Assembly (NCBI GenBank): GCA_017983795.1
Contig: JAGOAS010000002.1
Span: 186,001-250,000 of the forward strand
DNA length: 64,000 nucleotides
Direction: 5' to 3'
Source of the DNA: Piscinibacter sp.
Lineage (GTDB): Bacteria > Pseudomonadota > Gammaproteobacteria > Burkholderiales > Burkholderiaceae_C
Below the pieces are notes generated by a model. It was not told where the DNA came from. It ran no database searches and was given only the letters and a program-made list of their open reading frames with translations. The position numbers and the translations under genes were made by a program. Each line of letters begins with the position of its first letter. Positions within the stretch are counted from its first letter, which is position 1. Below are positions 50,662-59,865 of the stretch, in pieces.

Positions 50662-51861
50662 ATGGACACGCCCGTCGTCCTGTTCGGCGCTTTCGATCGG
50701 CACAACCTCGGCGACCTGCTGTTCCCGCACATCGCGCAGGCCTTGCTCGGCGCGGTGCCGCTGCGCTTTGCGGGGCTGGCGGCGCGTGACCTGCGCAGCG
50801 TTGGTGGCCACCGCGCGGAGGCGATCGACGAGTTGATGGCCGGCTGGAGCGAGGCGCCGGCCCGGCTGCTGCACGTGGGCGGCGAGACGCTCACCTGCAG
50901 CGCCTTCGAGGCCGCAGCGATGCTGCTCGATGCCGGCGAACTGCAGCCGACGCTGCGCAGGCTGGAAGCGCATCCGCAGCAGCGCGAGGCCTGGCTGCGG
51001 CACATGCTGGGCCGCGTGAGACCGGCGCCCTACGTGATCTCGCGGCGCGACTGGCCGGCGCTGCGGCGTGTCGCGCATGCGGCGGTCGGTGGTGTCGATC
51101 TCGAGCGCATCGACGAAGTGCAACGCGATACCGTGTTGGCGCGCCTGCGCGAAGCCGATGCGCTGACCGTGCGCGACCGGCACACGCGCGACACGCTGGC
51201 GCGCCACGGCATCGCCGCCGCGCTGATGCCCGACCCGGCGGTACTCGTCGCTGAACTGTTCGGCCCGCGCATCGCCGAGCACGCGAGCCGCGGCGAACCC
51301 ACGGCATTGCGCGCGGCCTTCCCCACCGGCTACATCGCCGTGCAGTGCAGCGCCGTCTTCGGCGACGACGCCACGCTCGATGCGCTCGCCGCGCAGCTCA
51401 CCCGCAGCGCGCGCGAGAGCGGCCTGGGCATCGTGCTGCTGCGCGCCGGCGCCGCGCCCTGGCACGACGATCTCGGCGTACTGCAGCGGCTCGCTCAGCG
51501 TTTGCCGGTGGGCACGGCGCGCGTCGCCGAATCGCTGGATCTGTGGGACATGTGCGCGCTGTTCGCGGGCAGTGCCGCGGTGATCGCCAGCAGCCTGCAC
51601 GGCCGCATCGTCGCCAGCGCGTTCGCGCTGCCGCGCATCAGCCTTCAACCCGAAGCGGCAGCACAGCGCATCGTCAAGCTCGATGCCTGGGTGCAGACCT
51701 GGGAGCCCGAGCGGGCCGGCTCGGTGGTCACGCCCACCGGGCTGGCGGATGCCCTGGCCGCCGCGCTGCGCGAGCCGCGCGAAGCGCGCGCCGAGAGCGC
51801 GCGGCAACTCGCCGCCGCCTGCCGCGCCGGCTATGCCGCCCTGCTCGCCGCGCTGCGCTGA
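50662..51861 (+). CDS. Polysaccharide pyruvyl transferase-family protein
   Basis: This 399-residue protein has a GT-B-like layout: VLFGAFDRHNLGDLLFPHI near the N-terminus, LTVRDRHTRDTLARHGI in the middle and CALFAGSAAVIASSLHGRIVASAFALP in the C-terminal half, the PS_pyruv_trans pattern. Characterised members transfer pyruvate or build surface sugars. No other polysaccharide genes surround it, so its acceptor is unknown. ATG is 16 bases after amiC. Confidence 0.8.
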   Translation: MDTPVVLFGAFDRHNLGDLLFPHIAQALLGAVPLRFAGLAARDLRSVGGHRAEAIDELMAGWSEAPARLLHVGGETLTCSAFEAAAMLLDAGELQPTLRRLEAHPQQREAWLRHMLGRVRPAPYVISRRDWPALRRVAHAAVGGVDLERIDEVQRDTVLARLREADALTVRDRHTRDTLARHGIAAALMPDPAVLVAELFGPRIAEHASRGEPTALRAAFPTGYIAVQCSAVFGDDATLDALAAQLTRSARESGLGIVLLRAGAAPWHDDLGVLQRLAQRLPVGTARVAESLDLWDMCALFAGSAAVIASSLHGRIVASAFALPRISLQPEAAAQRIVKLDAWVQTWEPERAGSVVTPTGLADALAAALREPREARAESARQLAAACRAGYAALLAALR

Positions 51862-51903
51862 TCGGGCATCATCGCCGCACCTCGCGCTGCCACAGCCCCG
51901 ACC

Positions 51904-52845
51904 ATGCTGCATCCCCAAGCCCGCGCCCTGCTCGCCCTCATCGCCGAACGCGGCGTGCCGCCCACGCACACGCTCAGCCCGCAGGAGGCGCGCGCCGTCT
52001 ACCGCGACCGGCGCGGCTTCACGCAGCCGGCGCCGCCGCCGGTCGCCTCGGTGCAGTCGCTGCAGGCCGAGGGGCCGCAAGGGCCCATCCCGCTGCGGCT
52101 CTACCGCCCGCTGGGCACGATGGCCGATCAGGTGCTGCCAGCGCTGGTCTACTACCACGGCGGCGGCTGGGTGATCGGCGACCTCGATACCCACGACACG
52201 CTGTGCCGCGAACTCGCCAACGGCTCGGGCTGTGCGGTGGTCTCGGTGGACTACCGGCTCGCGCCCGAGCACCGCTTCCCGGCCGCGGTGGACGACGCCA
52301 TCGCCGCGGCGCGCTGGGTGCGGCGCGAGGCCGCGGCGCTGAAGCTGGATGCGGAGCGCATCGCCGTTGGCGGCGACAGCGCCGGCGGCAACCTCGCCGC
52401 GGTGGTGGCGATCGCCGCGCGCGACGCCGGCGAGCCGCCCTTCGCCTGGCAGCTGCTCATCTACCCGGCCACCGACCAGCATCGCACGGCGCCCTCGCAC
52501 GAGCGCAACGGCCAGGGCTACCTGCTGACCCGCGACACGATGGACTACTTCACGGGCCACTACATCCCCGATGCGCGCCTGTATGCCGACTGGCGCGCCT
52601 CGCCGCTGCTGCACCCCGACCTCTCGCGCCTGCCGCCCGCGCTGGTGCTCACCGCCGGCTACGACCCGCTGCGCGACGAGGGCCTGGCCTACGCGCAGAA
52701 GCTCAGCGAGGCCGGCACGCGCGCCACGCACCTGAGCTTCGAGCGCCAGATCCACGGCTTCATCCTGATGGGCAAGGTGCTGGCCGAGGCCAACGACGCG
52801 GTGCGCCTGTGCGCGGCCGCGCTGCGCGACGCGCTGGCCGCCTGA
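51904..52845 (+). CDS. Alpha/beta hydrolase, hormone-sensitive-lipase family esterase
   Basis: This 313-residue esterase has the oxyanion motif YYHGGGWVIGDLDTHD (HGGG), nucleophile Ser in GGDSAGGNLA, Asp in AGYDPLRDEG and His in ERQIHGFIL. Members hydrolyse short-chain esters; the natural substrate is not evident. It ends four bases before the metal transporter gene. Confidence 0.93.
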   Translation: MLHPQARALLALIAERGVPPTHTLSPQEARAVYRDRRGFTQPAPPPVASVQSLQAEGPQGPIPLRLYRPLGTMADQVLPALVYYHGGGWVIGDLDTHDTLCRELANGSGCAVVSVDYRLAPEHRFPAAVDDAIAAARWVRREAAALKLDAERIAVGGDSAGGNLAAVVAIAARDAGEPPFAWQLLIYPATDQHRTAPSHERNGQGYLLTRDTMDYFTGHYIPDARLYADWRASPLLHPDLSRLPPALVLTAGYDPLRDEGLAYAQKLSEAGTRATHLSFERQIHGFILMGKVLAEANDAVRLCAAALRDALAA

Positions 52846-52849
52846 GCTC

Positions 52850-54115
52850 ATGCTCGGCCTGCGCCATGCGCGCCGCCTCGCCGATCGCCTCGGCCCGGGC
52901 CTGATCACCGGCGCGGCCGACGACGACCCGAGCGGCCTGGCCACCTACTCGCAGGCGGGCGCGGCCTACGGCGCCGGGCTGCTGTGGTCGCTCGCCTTCA
53001 CCACGCCGCTGATGATCGCGGTGCAGATGGTCAGCGCGCGCATCGGCTGGGTCACCGGCCGCGGCCTGGCGGCCAACCTTTGCCGCGTGATGCCGAGGGG
53101 GCTGGCCCTCGTGCTGGTGGCGCTGCTGGTGCTGGCCAATACGCTGAATATCGCCGCCGACGTGGCCGCGATGGGCGAGGCGCTCCAGCTCGTCGCGGGC
53201 GGCCCGTCGCACGGCCATGCGCTGCTGTTCGGCCTGGCCTGCGCGCTGCTGCCGGTGTGGCTCAACTACGAGGCCATGGTGCGCGTGCTGAAGTGGCTGA
53301 CGCTGGCGCTGCTGGCCTACGTGGCGGTGGTGTTTGCGCTGCACGTGAACTGGGGCCAGGTGCTGACGCATACGCTGGTGCCCACGCTGGCCGGCGGCGG
53401 CAGCTACTGGACCATGGTGGTGGCGGTGCTGGGCACCACCATCAGCCCCTACCTGTTCTTCTGGCAGGCGGCGCAGGAGTCGGAGCAGCGCCAGCAGCTC
53501 GAGCGCAGCGGCGGCGTGCCGGTGCAATCGCGCGCCTTCATGGCCGAGCACCTCTACCGCATCAAGCTCGACACCGTGTTCGGCATGCTGTTCTCCAACC
53601 TGATCGCCTTCTGCGTGATGCTGGCCACCGCAATCACGCTCAACGGCCACGGCATCACCGAGATCCAGACCACGCGCGACGCCGCGCTGGCGCTGCGCCC
53701 GATCGCCGGCGACTTCGCCTTCCTGCTCTTCGCGCTGGGCGTGATCGGCACCGGCATGCTGGCCGTGCCGGTGCTGGCCGGCTCGGCGGCCTATGCGGTG
53801 GCCGACGTGTTCGAGTGGCGCGCCGGCCTCGATCACTCGGCGGGCGAGGCGCGCGGCTTCTACGCCGTGCTGGTGGCGGCCACGCTGATCGGCACCGCGA
53901 TCGACTTCACGCCGCTGGATCCGATCAAGGCGCTGCTGTGGAGCGCAGTCGCCAACGGCGTGGTGGCCGTGCCCATCATGGTGGCGATGATGTGGCTGGG
54001 CAGCCGGCGCGAGATCCTCGGCGCGCACACGCTGTCGCTGCGGCACCGCGTGCTCGGCTGGATCGCCACCGCGACCATGGCGGCGGCGGTGGCGGCGATG
54101 CTGTTCGCGGGGTGA
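52850..54115 (+). CDS. Nramp-family divalent-cation transporter
   Basis: This 421-residue protein has about eleven membrane helices. The first-helix motif is LGPGLITGAADDDPSGLATYSQAGA where classical Mn/Fe transporters read DPGN; helix 6 has IGTGMLAVPVLAGSAAYA without the usual MPH(N) methionine motif. The protein therefore belongs to the wider Nramp superfamily, and its metal could differ from manganese or iron. It is coupled to the esterase gene by spacing only. Confidence 0.88.
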   Translation: MLGLRHARRLADRLGPGLITGAADDDPSGLATYSQAGAAYGAGLLWSLAFTTPLMIAVQMVSARIGWVTGRGLAANLCRVMPRGLALVLVALLVLANTLNIAADVAAMGEALQLVAGGPSHGHALLFGLACALLPVWLNYEAMVRVLKWLTLALLAYVAVVFALHVNWGQVLTHTLVPTLAGGGSYWTMVVAVLGTTISPYLFFWQAAQESEQRQQLERSGGVPVQSRAFMAEHLYRIKLDTVFGMLFSNLIAFCVMLATAITLNGHGITEIQTTRDAALALRPIAGDFAFLLFALGVIGTGMLAVPVLAGSAAYAVADVFEWRAGLDHSAGEARGFYAVLVAATLIGTAIDFTPLDPIKALLWSAVANGVVAVPIMVAMMWLGSRREILGAHTLSLRHRVLGWIATATMAAAVAAMLFAG

Positions 54116-54169
54116 TCGTCGGGGTAGTGAACCATCGAAGTCGAGGTGCACGATCGAGCTTGCAACGGC

Positions 54170-54198
54170 TTGCAGATATGTACCTTTCATGGTACATA
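54170..54198 (+). promoter_or_regulatory. higBA promoter with internal operator palindrome
   Basis: TTGCAG (54170-54175), a 17-base spacer and TACATA (54193-54198) form a promoter. An inverted repeat ATGTACC-TTTCAT-GGTACAT (54178-54197) fills the spacer and overlaps the -10 box, which suits autorepression by the antitoxin. GGAGGAG follows before the toxin start. Confidence 0.75.
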
Positions 54199-54218
54199 AT
54201 CGCCCCTGCGGGAGGAGC

Positions 54219-54572
54219 ATGGTGCGATCGACACCACAGAAGATTGCGTTGATCTTCTACCGGACTGCGTCGGGCAACGAACCCGTCCGAGAGTGGTTGC
54301 TCGCGCTGGCTCAGGAGGAGCGGCATGAGGTCGGTCGTGACCTGATGCGCGTTCAGTGGCGCTGGCCAGTGGGCATGCCGCTGTGCCGGCCGATGGGGCA
54401 GGGTCTCTGGGAGGTTCGCACTTCACTCTCGTCCCACAGACTCGCGCGCGTTCTTTTCTGCCTGCACGATGGCGTGCTGGTCGCCCTTCACGGGTTCATC
54501 AAGAAGACCCCGAAGACACCGGATGAGGATCTTGCCTTGGCGCGCAGGCGCCAGAAGGAGCTGAGCAAATGA
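54219..54572 (+). CDS. higB: HigB/RelE-type toxin (phage Gp49-like family)
   Basis: This 117-residue protein has ALIFYRTASGNEPVREWLLALAQEERHEVGRDL, GQGLWEVRTSLSSHRLARVLFCLHDGVLVALHGFIKKTPKTP, matching the Gp49/HigB RelE superfamily with its C-terminal basic patch. These act as ribosome-dependent mRNA interferases. Local base composition is lower in G+C than its neighbours, suggesting recent acquisition. The chosen ATG follows GGAGGAGC. The antitoxin start overlaps its stop. Confidence 0.9.
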   Translation: MVRSTPQKIALIFYRTASGNEPVREWLLALAQEERHEVGRDLMRVQWRWPVGMPLCRPMGQGLWEVRTSLSSHRLARVLFCLHDGVLVALHGFIKKTPKTPDEDLALARRRQKELSK

Positions 54573-54853
54573 CGAAGAGGAGCCGACACCTTGGGTCGAG
54601 TCTGGATGCCTTCCTCGAGGACGAAGGCATCTACGAAGAAGCCGAAGGTCAGGCCATCAAGGAAGTCATCGCCTGGCAACTGGCCGAAGCGATGAAGGAG
54701 CGGTCGCTGTCCAAGGCGCGCATGGCTGCGCTGCTGAAGACCAGCCGCTCACAAGTCGATCGGCTCCTGGATCCTGAGCGAGACGTGACGCTGTCGACCT
54801 TGCAGCGAGCGGCGGCGCTCGTCGGCCGGAAGTTGCAGGTTCAACTGGTCTAG
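54569..54853 (+). CDS. higA: HigA-type antitoxin with XRE helix-turn-helix
   Basis: This 94-residue protein has a C-terminal helix-turn-helix (about residues 43-78, SLSKARMAALLKTSRSQVDRLLDPERDVTLSTLQRAAALVGR) and an acidic N-terminus (DAFLEDEGIYEEAEGQA). It probably neutralises the upstream toxin and represses the promoter through the ATGTACC/GGTACAT palindrome. Start ATG overlaps the toxin stop (ATGA). Confidence 0.9.
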   Translation: MTKRSRHLGSSLDAFLEDEGIYEEAEGQAIKEVIAWQLAEAMKERSLSKARMAALLKTSRSQVDRLLDPERDVTLSTLQRAAALVGRKLQVQLV

Positions 54854-54870
54854 GTCTGCAGGCGCCGCGC

Positions 54871-55512
54871 TCACGCCGCCGCGCGCCGCGCCTTCCAGGC
54901 GCCGAAGATCACGATCAGGCCGGGAATCAGGATCGCCGCCCAGATGATCTTGTCGAGGTGCTGCTTCACCCACGGAATGTTGCCGAACAGGTAGCCGGCC
55001 ATGGTGACGCCGCCCACCCACAACACGGCGCCGCTGACGTCGTAGAGCGTGAACTTGCTGCGCGTCATGCGCGCCACGCCGGCGACGAAGGGCGCGAAGG
55101 TGCGCAGGAAGGGCATGAAGCGCGCCGCGATGATGGTGATGCCGCCGTAGCGCTCGTAGAAGGCATGCGCCTGGTCGAAGGCGTTCTTGTTGAAGAAGCG
55201 CGAGTTCTCCCACTGGAACACCTTGGGCCCGAAGTAGTGGCCGATGCTGTAGTTGCTCTGGTTGCCGAGAATGGCCGCGCCGACCAGCAGGCCGATGGAC
55301 AGCGGCAGGCTCATCAACCCCGCGCCGCACAGCGCGCCGACCACGAACAGCAGCGAGTCGCCCGGCAGGAAGGGCATCACCACCACGCCGGTCTCGATGA
55401 AGATGATGAGGAACAGCAGCGCGTAGACCCAGGTGCCGTAGCTGGCGACGAAGTTCGCGAGGTGCACGTCGACGTGCAGGATGAAGTCGATCAGGAAGGC
55501 GGCGATGTCCAT
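54871..55512 (-). CDS. DedA-family membrane protein
   Basis: This 213-residue protein has the DedA pattern: re-entrant FIETGVVVMPFLPGDSLLFVVGAL, NQSNYSIGHYFGPKVF and RFMPFLRTFAPFVAGVARMTRSKF with the conserved arginines. The family is linked to lipid-carrier (undecaprenyl phosphate or phospholipid) flipping and pH/drug tolerance. It is divergent from mutL with a 40-base gap. Confidence 0.93.
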   Translation of the reverse strand: MDIAAFLIDFILHVDVHLANFVASYGTWVYALLFLIIFIETGVVVMPFLPGDSLLFVVGALCGAGLMSLPLSIGLLVGAAILGNQSNYSIGHYFGPKVFQWENSRFFNKNAFDQAHAFYERYGGITIIAARFMPFLRTFAPFVAGVARMTRSKFTLYDVSGAVLWVGGVTMAGYLFGNIPWVKQHLDKIIWAAILIPGLIVIFGAWKARRAAA

Positions 55513-55552
55513 GGCGGGCGATTATGGTCGGCCCTCCTTCCTACAATGCCGC

Positions 55553-57358
55553 ATGAGCGCCGTCCTCGAGTCCCCACGCCAAAGGCGTCCGATCCGCGAG
55601 CTGCCCGACGAGCTGATCAGCCAGATCGCCGCCGGCGAGGTGGTCGAGCGCCCCGCCTCGGTGGTGCGCGAGCTGGTGGACAACGCGCTGGACGCCGGCG
55701 CCACCGAGATCGTGGTGCGCCTCGCGGCCGGCGGCATCCGCGCCATCCTGGTCGAGGACGATGGTTGCGGCATCCCCGCCGAGGAGCTGCCGCTCGCGCT
55801 GCGGCGCCATGCCACCAGCAAGATCGGCTCGCTCGCCGAGTTGGAGAACGTCGCGACGATGGGCTTCCGCGGCGAGGCGCTGGCGGCCATCGCTTCGGTG
55901 GCCGAGCTGAGCATCGCCAGCCGCACGCTCGACGCGCCGCATGCGCAGCGGCTCGAAGCGCGCTCGGGCGAGCTCGCGCCGGCGGCGCGCGCCACCGGCA
56001 CCAGCGTCGAGGTGCGTGAGCTCTTCTTCGCCACGCCGGCGCGGCGCAAGTTTCTCAAGAGCGAGGCCACCGAGCTGGCGCATTGCATCGAGGCGGTGCG
56101 CCGCCATGCGCTGACGCGGCCGGACGTGGCCTTCAGCGTCTGGCACGAGGGCAAGCTGGTGCAGCAGTGGCGCCGCGCCAGCGCCGAGCAGCGCGTGCGC
56201 GACGTGCTGCACGACGAGTTTCTCGCCGGCAGCCGCGAGGTGTCGCTCGAGCTCGGCGTGCTGCGCATCCGCGGCCGCGCGGGCTTGCCCGAGGCGGCAC
56301 GCTCGCGCGCCGACCAGCAGTACGTCTACGTCAACGGCCGCTACGTGCGCGACCGCCTGATCGCCCACGGCGTGCGCTCCGCCTACGAAGACGTGCTGCA
56401 CGGCGCGAAGCAGCCGAGCTACGTGCTCTTCATCGACATCGCGCCGAGCCTGGTCGACGTCAACGTGCACCCGACCAAGATCGAGGTGCGCTTCCGTGAT
56501 GCGCGCGAGGTGCACCAGGCGGTGCGGCGCGCAGTGGATGCGGCGCTGGCGGTGTCGCGCGCGGGCGAGGCTGCGGCGCCAGTTCCGGCCGCGGCGAGCG
56601 CTGCGCCATCGCCGCTGCCCGCCGCGCGGCCCTGGCCCACGGCCACGCCGCAGCAGGCCTCGCTCGGGCTGCAGCAGGCGGCCGTGCTGTTCGCGCAGGA
56701 GGCACCGGCCGCGTGGTCCGCGACGGCAGCAGCCCCTGCGGCTGCAGCCACGCTGCCCGCGGGCGACTGGCCGCTCGGCCGCGCCGTCGCGCAGATCGCC
56801 GGCATCTACATCCTGGCCGAGAACGAACAGGGCCTGGTGGTCGTCGACATGCACGCGGCGCACGAGCGCATCGTCTACGAGCGGCTCAAGGCCAGCCTGG
56901 CCCAGCGCGCAGATGGCGCCATCGAATCGCAGCCGCTGCTCATCCCGGCCACCTTCGCCGCCACGCCGCAGGAGATCGCCACCGCCGAGCAGCAGACCGA
57001 TACGCTCAAGCGCCTCGGCCTCGATGTCTCGCCGCTCTCGCCCGGCGTGCTGGCTCTGCGCGCACGGCCCGCCGCGCTGGCCGGCGGCGACGGCGTGGAG
57101 CTGGCGCGCAGCGTGCTCGCCGAGCTGGCGCAATACGACGCCAGCAACGTGATCCAGCGCGCACAGCATCAGATCCTCGCCACCATGGCCTGCCACGGCG
57201 CGGTGCGCGCCAACCGCCAGCTCACGCTGGAGGAGATGAACGCGCTGCTGCGCGACATGGAGCGCACCGAGCGCGCCGACCAGTGCAACCACGGCCGGCC
57301 CACCTGGCGCCAGCTCACGATGAAGGATCTCGACGCCTTGTTCTGGCGCGGCCGCTGA
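55553..57358 (+). CDS. mutL: DNA mismatch repair protein MutL
   Basis: This 601-residue protein has the GHKL ATPase N-terminus (IAAGEVVERPASVVRELVDNALDAGA, EDDGCGI, TMGFRGEALAAIASVAEL), a Pro/Ala linker (about 345-415) and a C-terminal dimerisation domain ending ADQCNHGRPTWRQLTMKDLDALFWRGR. No endonuclease DQHAxxE motif is present (here DMHAAHERI), as in other proteobacteria with methyl-directed repair. TACAAT ends five bases before the ATG, with no ribosome-binding site between. Confidence 0.96.
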   Translation: MSAVLESPRQRRPIRELPDELISQIAAGEVVERPASVVRELVDNALDAGATEIVVRLAAGGIRAILVEDDGCGIPAEELPLALRRHATSKIGSLAELENVATMGFRGEALAAIASVAELSIASRTLDAPHAQRLEARSGELAPAARATGTSVEVRELFFATPARRKFLKSEATELAHCIEAVRRHALTRPDVAFSVWHEGKLVQQWRRASAEQRVRDVLHDEFLAGSREVSLELGVLRIRGRAGLPEAARSRADQQYVYVNGRYVRDRLIAHGVRSAYEDVLHGAKQPSYVLFIDIAPSLVDVNVHPTKIEVRFRDAREVHQAVRRAVDAALAVSRAGEAAAPVPAAASAAPSPLPAARPWPTATPQQASLGLQQAAVLFAQEAPAAWSATAAAPAAAATLPAGDWPLGRAVAQIAGIYILAENEQGLVVVDMHAAHERIVYERLKASLAQRADGAIESQPLLIPATFAATPQEIATAEQQTDTLKRLGLDVSPLSPGVLALRARPAALAGGDGVELARSVLAELAQYDASNVIQRAQHQILATMACHGAVRANRQLTLEEMNALLRDMERTERADQCNHGRPTWRQLTMKDLDALFWRGR

Positions 57359-57389
57359 AGCACGAGGCCGCCGTGGTCCAATCCTGCCC

Positions 57390-58466
57390 ATGGCCACGCT
57401 CACGCTGAAGAAATCCACCGCTCCCGCCGCCAAGCAGCGCCGCGCCCCGCTGCGCGGCTCGGGCGCGAAGCCGCGGCCCACGCTGGCGCAGGCGCAGGCC
57501 GAGCGCGCCGAACGTGCCGAACATGCGGCGCACCGCCGCAGCGACGACGATCGCGCCCCGGCGCGCAAGCCGGCACCCGCGAAGAAGGCCGCCCCCTCCA
57601 AGCCGCAGCGGGCGCCGCTGCCGCCGGCGCGCCCGGCCGGCCCCAACACCGCCTTCGGCGCCCGCCCCGCGCGGCCCGTGCCGCCGCCGGTGCCACCCGC
57701 GCAGGGCCCGGAGCACGCGCCGGGCAGCGTGCGCCTGTCCAAGCGCATGAGCGAGCTGGGCCTGGCCTCGCGCCGCGAGGCCGACGAGTGGATCGCACGC
57801 GGCTGGGTGCGTGTCGACGGCGAGGTCGTCGCCGAACTCGGCGCGCGCGTGCTGCCCGGCCAGCAGGTCAGCATCGACAAGAAGGCGCGCACGCAGCAGG
57901 CGCAGCGCGTCACCGTGCTGCTGAACAAGCCGGTCGGCTACGTCAGCGGCCAGGCGGAAGACGGCTACGAACCCGCGCTGGTGCTGGTGAAAGCCGCCAC
58001 CCAGTGGCGCGAGGATGCGAGCGGCCTGCGCCTGCAGCGCGAGCATCTGCGCCACCTCGTGCCGGCCGGCCGGCTCGACATCGATTCGACCGGCCTGCTG
58101 GTGCTGACGCAGGACGGCCGCATCGCCAAGCAGCTGATCGGCGAGACGAGCGAGGTCGAGAAGGAGTATCTGGTGCGCGTGCAGTCGACCAGCGGCGAGC
58201 GCCTGTCGGACCAGGGCCTGCGCCTGTTGAACCACGGCCTCGAACTCGACGGCGAGGCGCTGCAGCCGGCGCGCGTCGAGTGGGTCAACGACGACCAGCT
58301 GCGCTTCGTGCTGGTGGAGGGCAAGAAGCGCCAGATCCGCCGCATGTGCGAGGCGGTGGGCCTGAAGGTGACGGGCCTGAAGCGCGTGCGCATCGGCCGC
58401 GTGATGCTGGGCGACCTGCCGGCCGGCCAGTGGCGCTATCTCGGCGCCGACGAATCCTTCGCCTGA
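57390..58466 (+). CDS. RluF-like 23S rRNA pseudouridine synthase
   Basis: This 358-residue protein has a basic Ala/Pro-rich N-terminal 110 residues, an S4 RNA-binding domain (about 115-165, LSKRMSELGLASRREADEWIARGWVRVDGE) and the RsuA/RluB/F catalytic domain with the Asp in VPAGRLDIDSTGLLVLTQDG and EGKKRQIRRMCEAVGL. The C-terminus resembles RluF (U2604 of 23S rRNA) more than RluB. The long N-terminal extension is typical of betaproteobacterial members. Its end overlaps the PA2778-type gene by 31 bases, tail to tail. Confidence 0.88.
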   Translation: MATLTLKKSTAPAAKQRRAPLRGSGAKPRPTLAQAQAERAERAEHAAHRRSDDDRAPARKPAPAKKAAPSKPQRAPLPPARPAGPNTAFGARPARPVPPPVPPAQGPEHAPGSVRLSKRMSELGLASRREADEWIARGWVRVDGEVVAELGARVLPGQQVSIDKKARTQQAQRVTVLLNKPVGYVSGQAEDGYEPALVLVKAATQWREDASGLRLQREHLRHLVPAGRLDIDSTGLLVLTQDGRIAKQLIGETSEVEKEYLVRVQSTSGERLSDQGLRLLNHGLELDGEALQPARVEWVNDDQLRFVLVEGKKRQIRRMCEAVGLKVTGLKRVRIGRVMLGDLPAGQWRYLGADESFA

Positions 58467-59416
58467 GCCTCGAGCGAAGCGAGCAGCGTGGCGGCGCGTT
58501 CCGCCCAGGTCGCATCGCCACTGCCCACCGCGCGGCGCGCCGCGGCCAGCGCCGCATCGCGCTGGCCGAGCTCGGCGCGCGTGCTGGCGAGGTTCATCCA
58601 GGCCGGCGCGCTGTCGGGGTGGCGCTGCGCCGCCTCCTCGAAGGCGAGCGCGGCGCTATTCTTGTCACCCGCCGCGTACAGCACGTTGCCCAGGCCCATG
58701 CGCAGGCTGAGGCTGTCGGGAAAGCGCTGCAGCGCGCTGCGATAGGCGAGCGTCGCCTGTGCCGCGTGTGTCGGCATGGCACTGCGCTCGAAGCCGACCG
58801 CGGCCTCGACCACCGCCTTCTCCTCGGCGGTGACCGGCCATTGCCCCGGCGGCAGCGCGACGAAGGCCCAGCTGCCGGCACGCACCCAGGTGTGCTCCAG
58901 CGTGCGCATGCTCATCACCAGGCGCTCGGTGGTGCCGGAGCGCAGCATCACTTCGGCGCGTTCGAGGTCGTAGCCGATCAGCACCGCGTAGTGCCACAGC
59001 GGATACCAGCTCAGGCCGAGGTTCTGGAATACCAGCACCGGGTGGCCGGCCTGCAGCTCGCGCAGCAGCGCCTCCAGCGTGCCGGGCAGGCGCGTGGCCA
59101 CGGCGCCGTGGCGGCGCGCGCCGGCGATCATCTCGATCTGCAGCGTGCCGGTGCGCGCCGGCAGGAAGACCTCTTCGCCGAGACGCTCGGGCGTCGCATC
59201 GACCGACAAGCCCGCCAGCACGGTGGCGAGCGCGGCGGGGCCGCAGTGGTACTCGGTCTGGGGAAAGAAGGGCGTGGCCGCCAGCTCGACGCGCGGCCCT
59301 AAGCCCGCGGGCGGGGCGCGGCGCAGTGTCTCCGTCTGCGCCGCGCAGCCGCCGAGGGCGGCCGCGGCGGCCAGCAGCAGCGCGAGCGCGGCCCAACGCC
59401 ACGCACGCGCGATCAC
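58436..59416 (-). CDS. PA2778-type C39-like cysteine peptidase lipoprotein with TPR
   Basis: This protein of about 326 residues has a lipobox near residue 23 (AALGGCAAQ), a C39-type papain-like domain with Cys in TEYHCGPAALATVLAGL and His in WYPLWHYAVLIGYD, and a C-terminal TPR stretch (LAYRSALQRFPDSLSLRMGLGNVLYAAGDKNSAALAFEEA). Such proteins pair with PA2779-like proteins, as here. The start GTG lies five bases after the PA2779-type stop. Substrate and role are unknown; envelope location is predicted. Confidence 0.82.
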   Translation of the reverse strand: MIARAWRWAALALLLAAAAALGGCAAQTETLRRAPPAGLGPRVELAATPFFPQTEYHCGPAALATVLAGLSVDATPERLGEEVFLPARTGTLQIEMIAGARRHGAVATRLPGTLEALLRELQAGHPVLVFQNLGLSWYPLWHYAVLIGYDLERAEVMLRSGTTERLVMSMRTLEHTWVRAGSWAFVALPPGQWPVTAEEKAVVEAAVGFERSAMPTHAAQATLAYRSALQRFPDSLSLRMGLGNVLYAAGDKNSAALAFEEAAQRHPDSAPAWMNLASTRAELGQRDAALAAARRAVGSGDATWAERAATLLASLEAQAKDSSAPR

Positions 59417-59421
59417 GGCGC

Positions 59422-59823
59422 TCAGCGGATCGAGCGGGTGAACGGGAAGATCTTCGTGAAGCCGAGGATGTCGGTGATCAGCAGCAGCAGGAAGATGAAC
59501 ACGATGGTGCCGAGCACGTCGCTGGCGCCGGCCGGGGCGGTGTCCAGCGTGTGGGCCACGTGCGCCACTTCGTCGTCGGTCAGCGCGGCGACGCGCGCCT
59601 GGGCCTGCGCGAGATCGATGCCGCGCTCCTGCAGGGCGGCGGCGACGTCGGCGCGGGTCAGCATCGAATTGACGTAGGCGCGCTGCTCGGCGGCGCTGGT
59701 GACGCCTTCGCTGGCCGCCACCTGCTCGGTGCTCACCAGGGTGGCCTGGGCACTGGTCATGAAGCCGGCGAAACTGAGACACACGGCGATCAGGCGGGTC
59801 ATCCAACGGGTGGAGGTCTTCAT
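59422..59823 (-). CDS. PA2779-family small membrane protein
   Basis: This 133-residue protein has an N-terminal signal ([18 protein letters not shown]), a helical middle ([37 protein letters not shown]) and a C-terminal membrane helix ([28 protein letters not shown]). It matches the PA2779 family that accompanies the PA2778 peptidase. The middle [14 protein letters not shown] segment is predicted to lie in the periplasm and might be the peptidase partner or substrate. AAAGGA sits before the ATG. Confidence 0.82.
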   Translation of the reverse strand: MKTSTRWMTRLIAVCLSFAGFMTSAQATLVSTEQVAASEGVTSAAEQRAYVNSMLTRADVAAALQERGIDLAQAQARVAALTDDEVAHVAHTLDTAPAGASDVLGTIVFIFLLLLITDILGFTKIFPFTRSIR

Positions 59824-59865
59824 GGAATTCGTCCTTTGCGAGCTGCGGCTTGCTGATTCTTGGTC

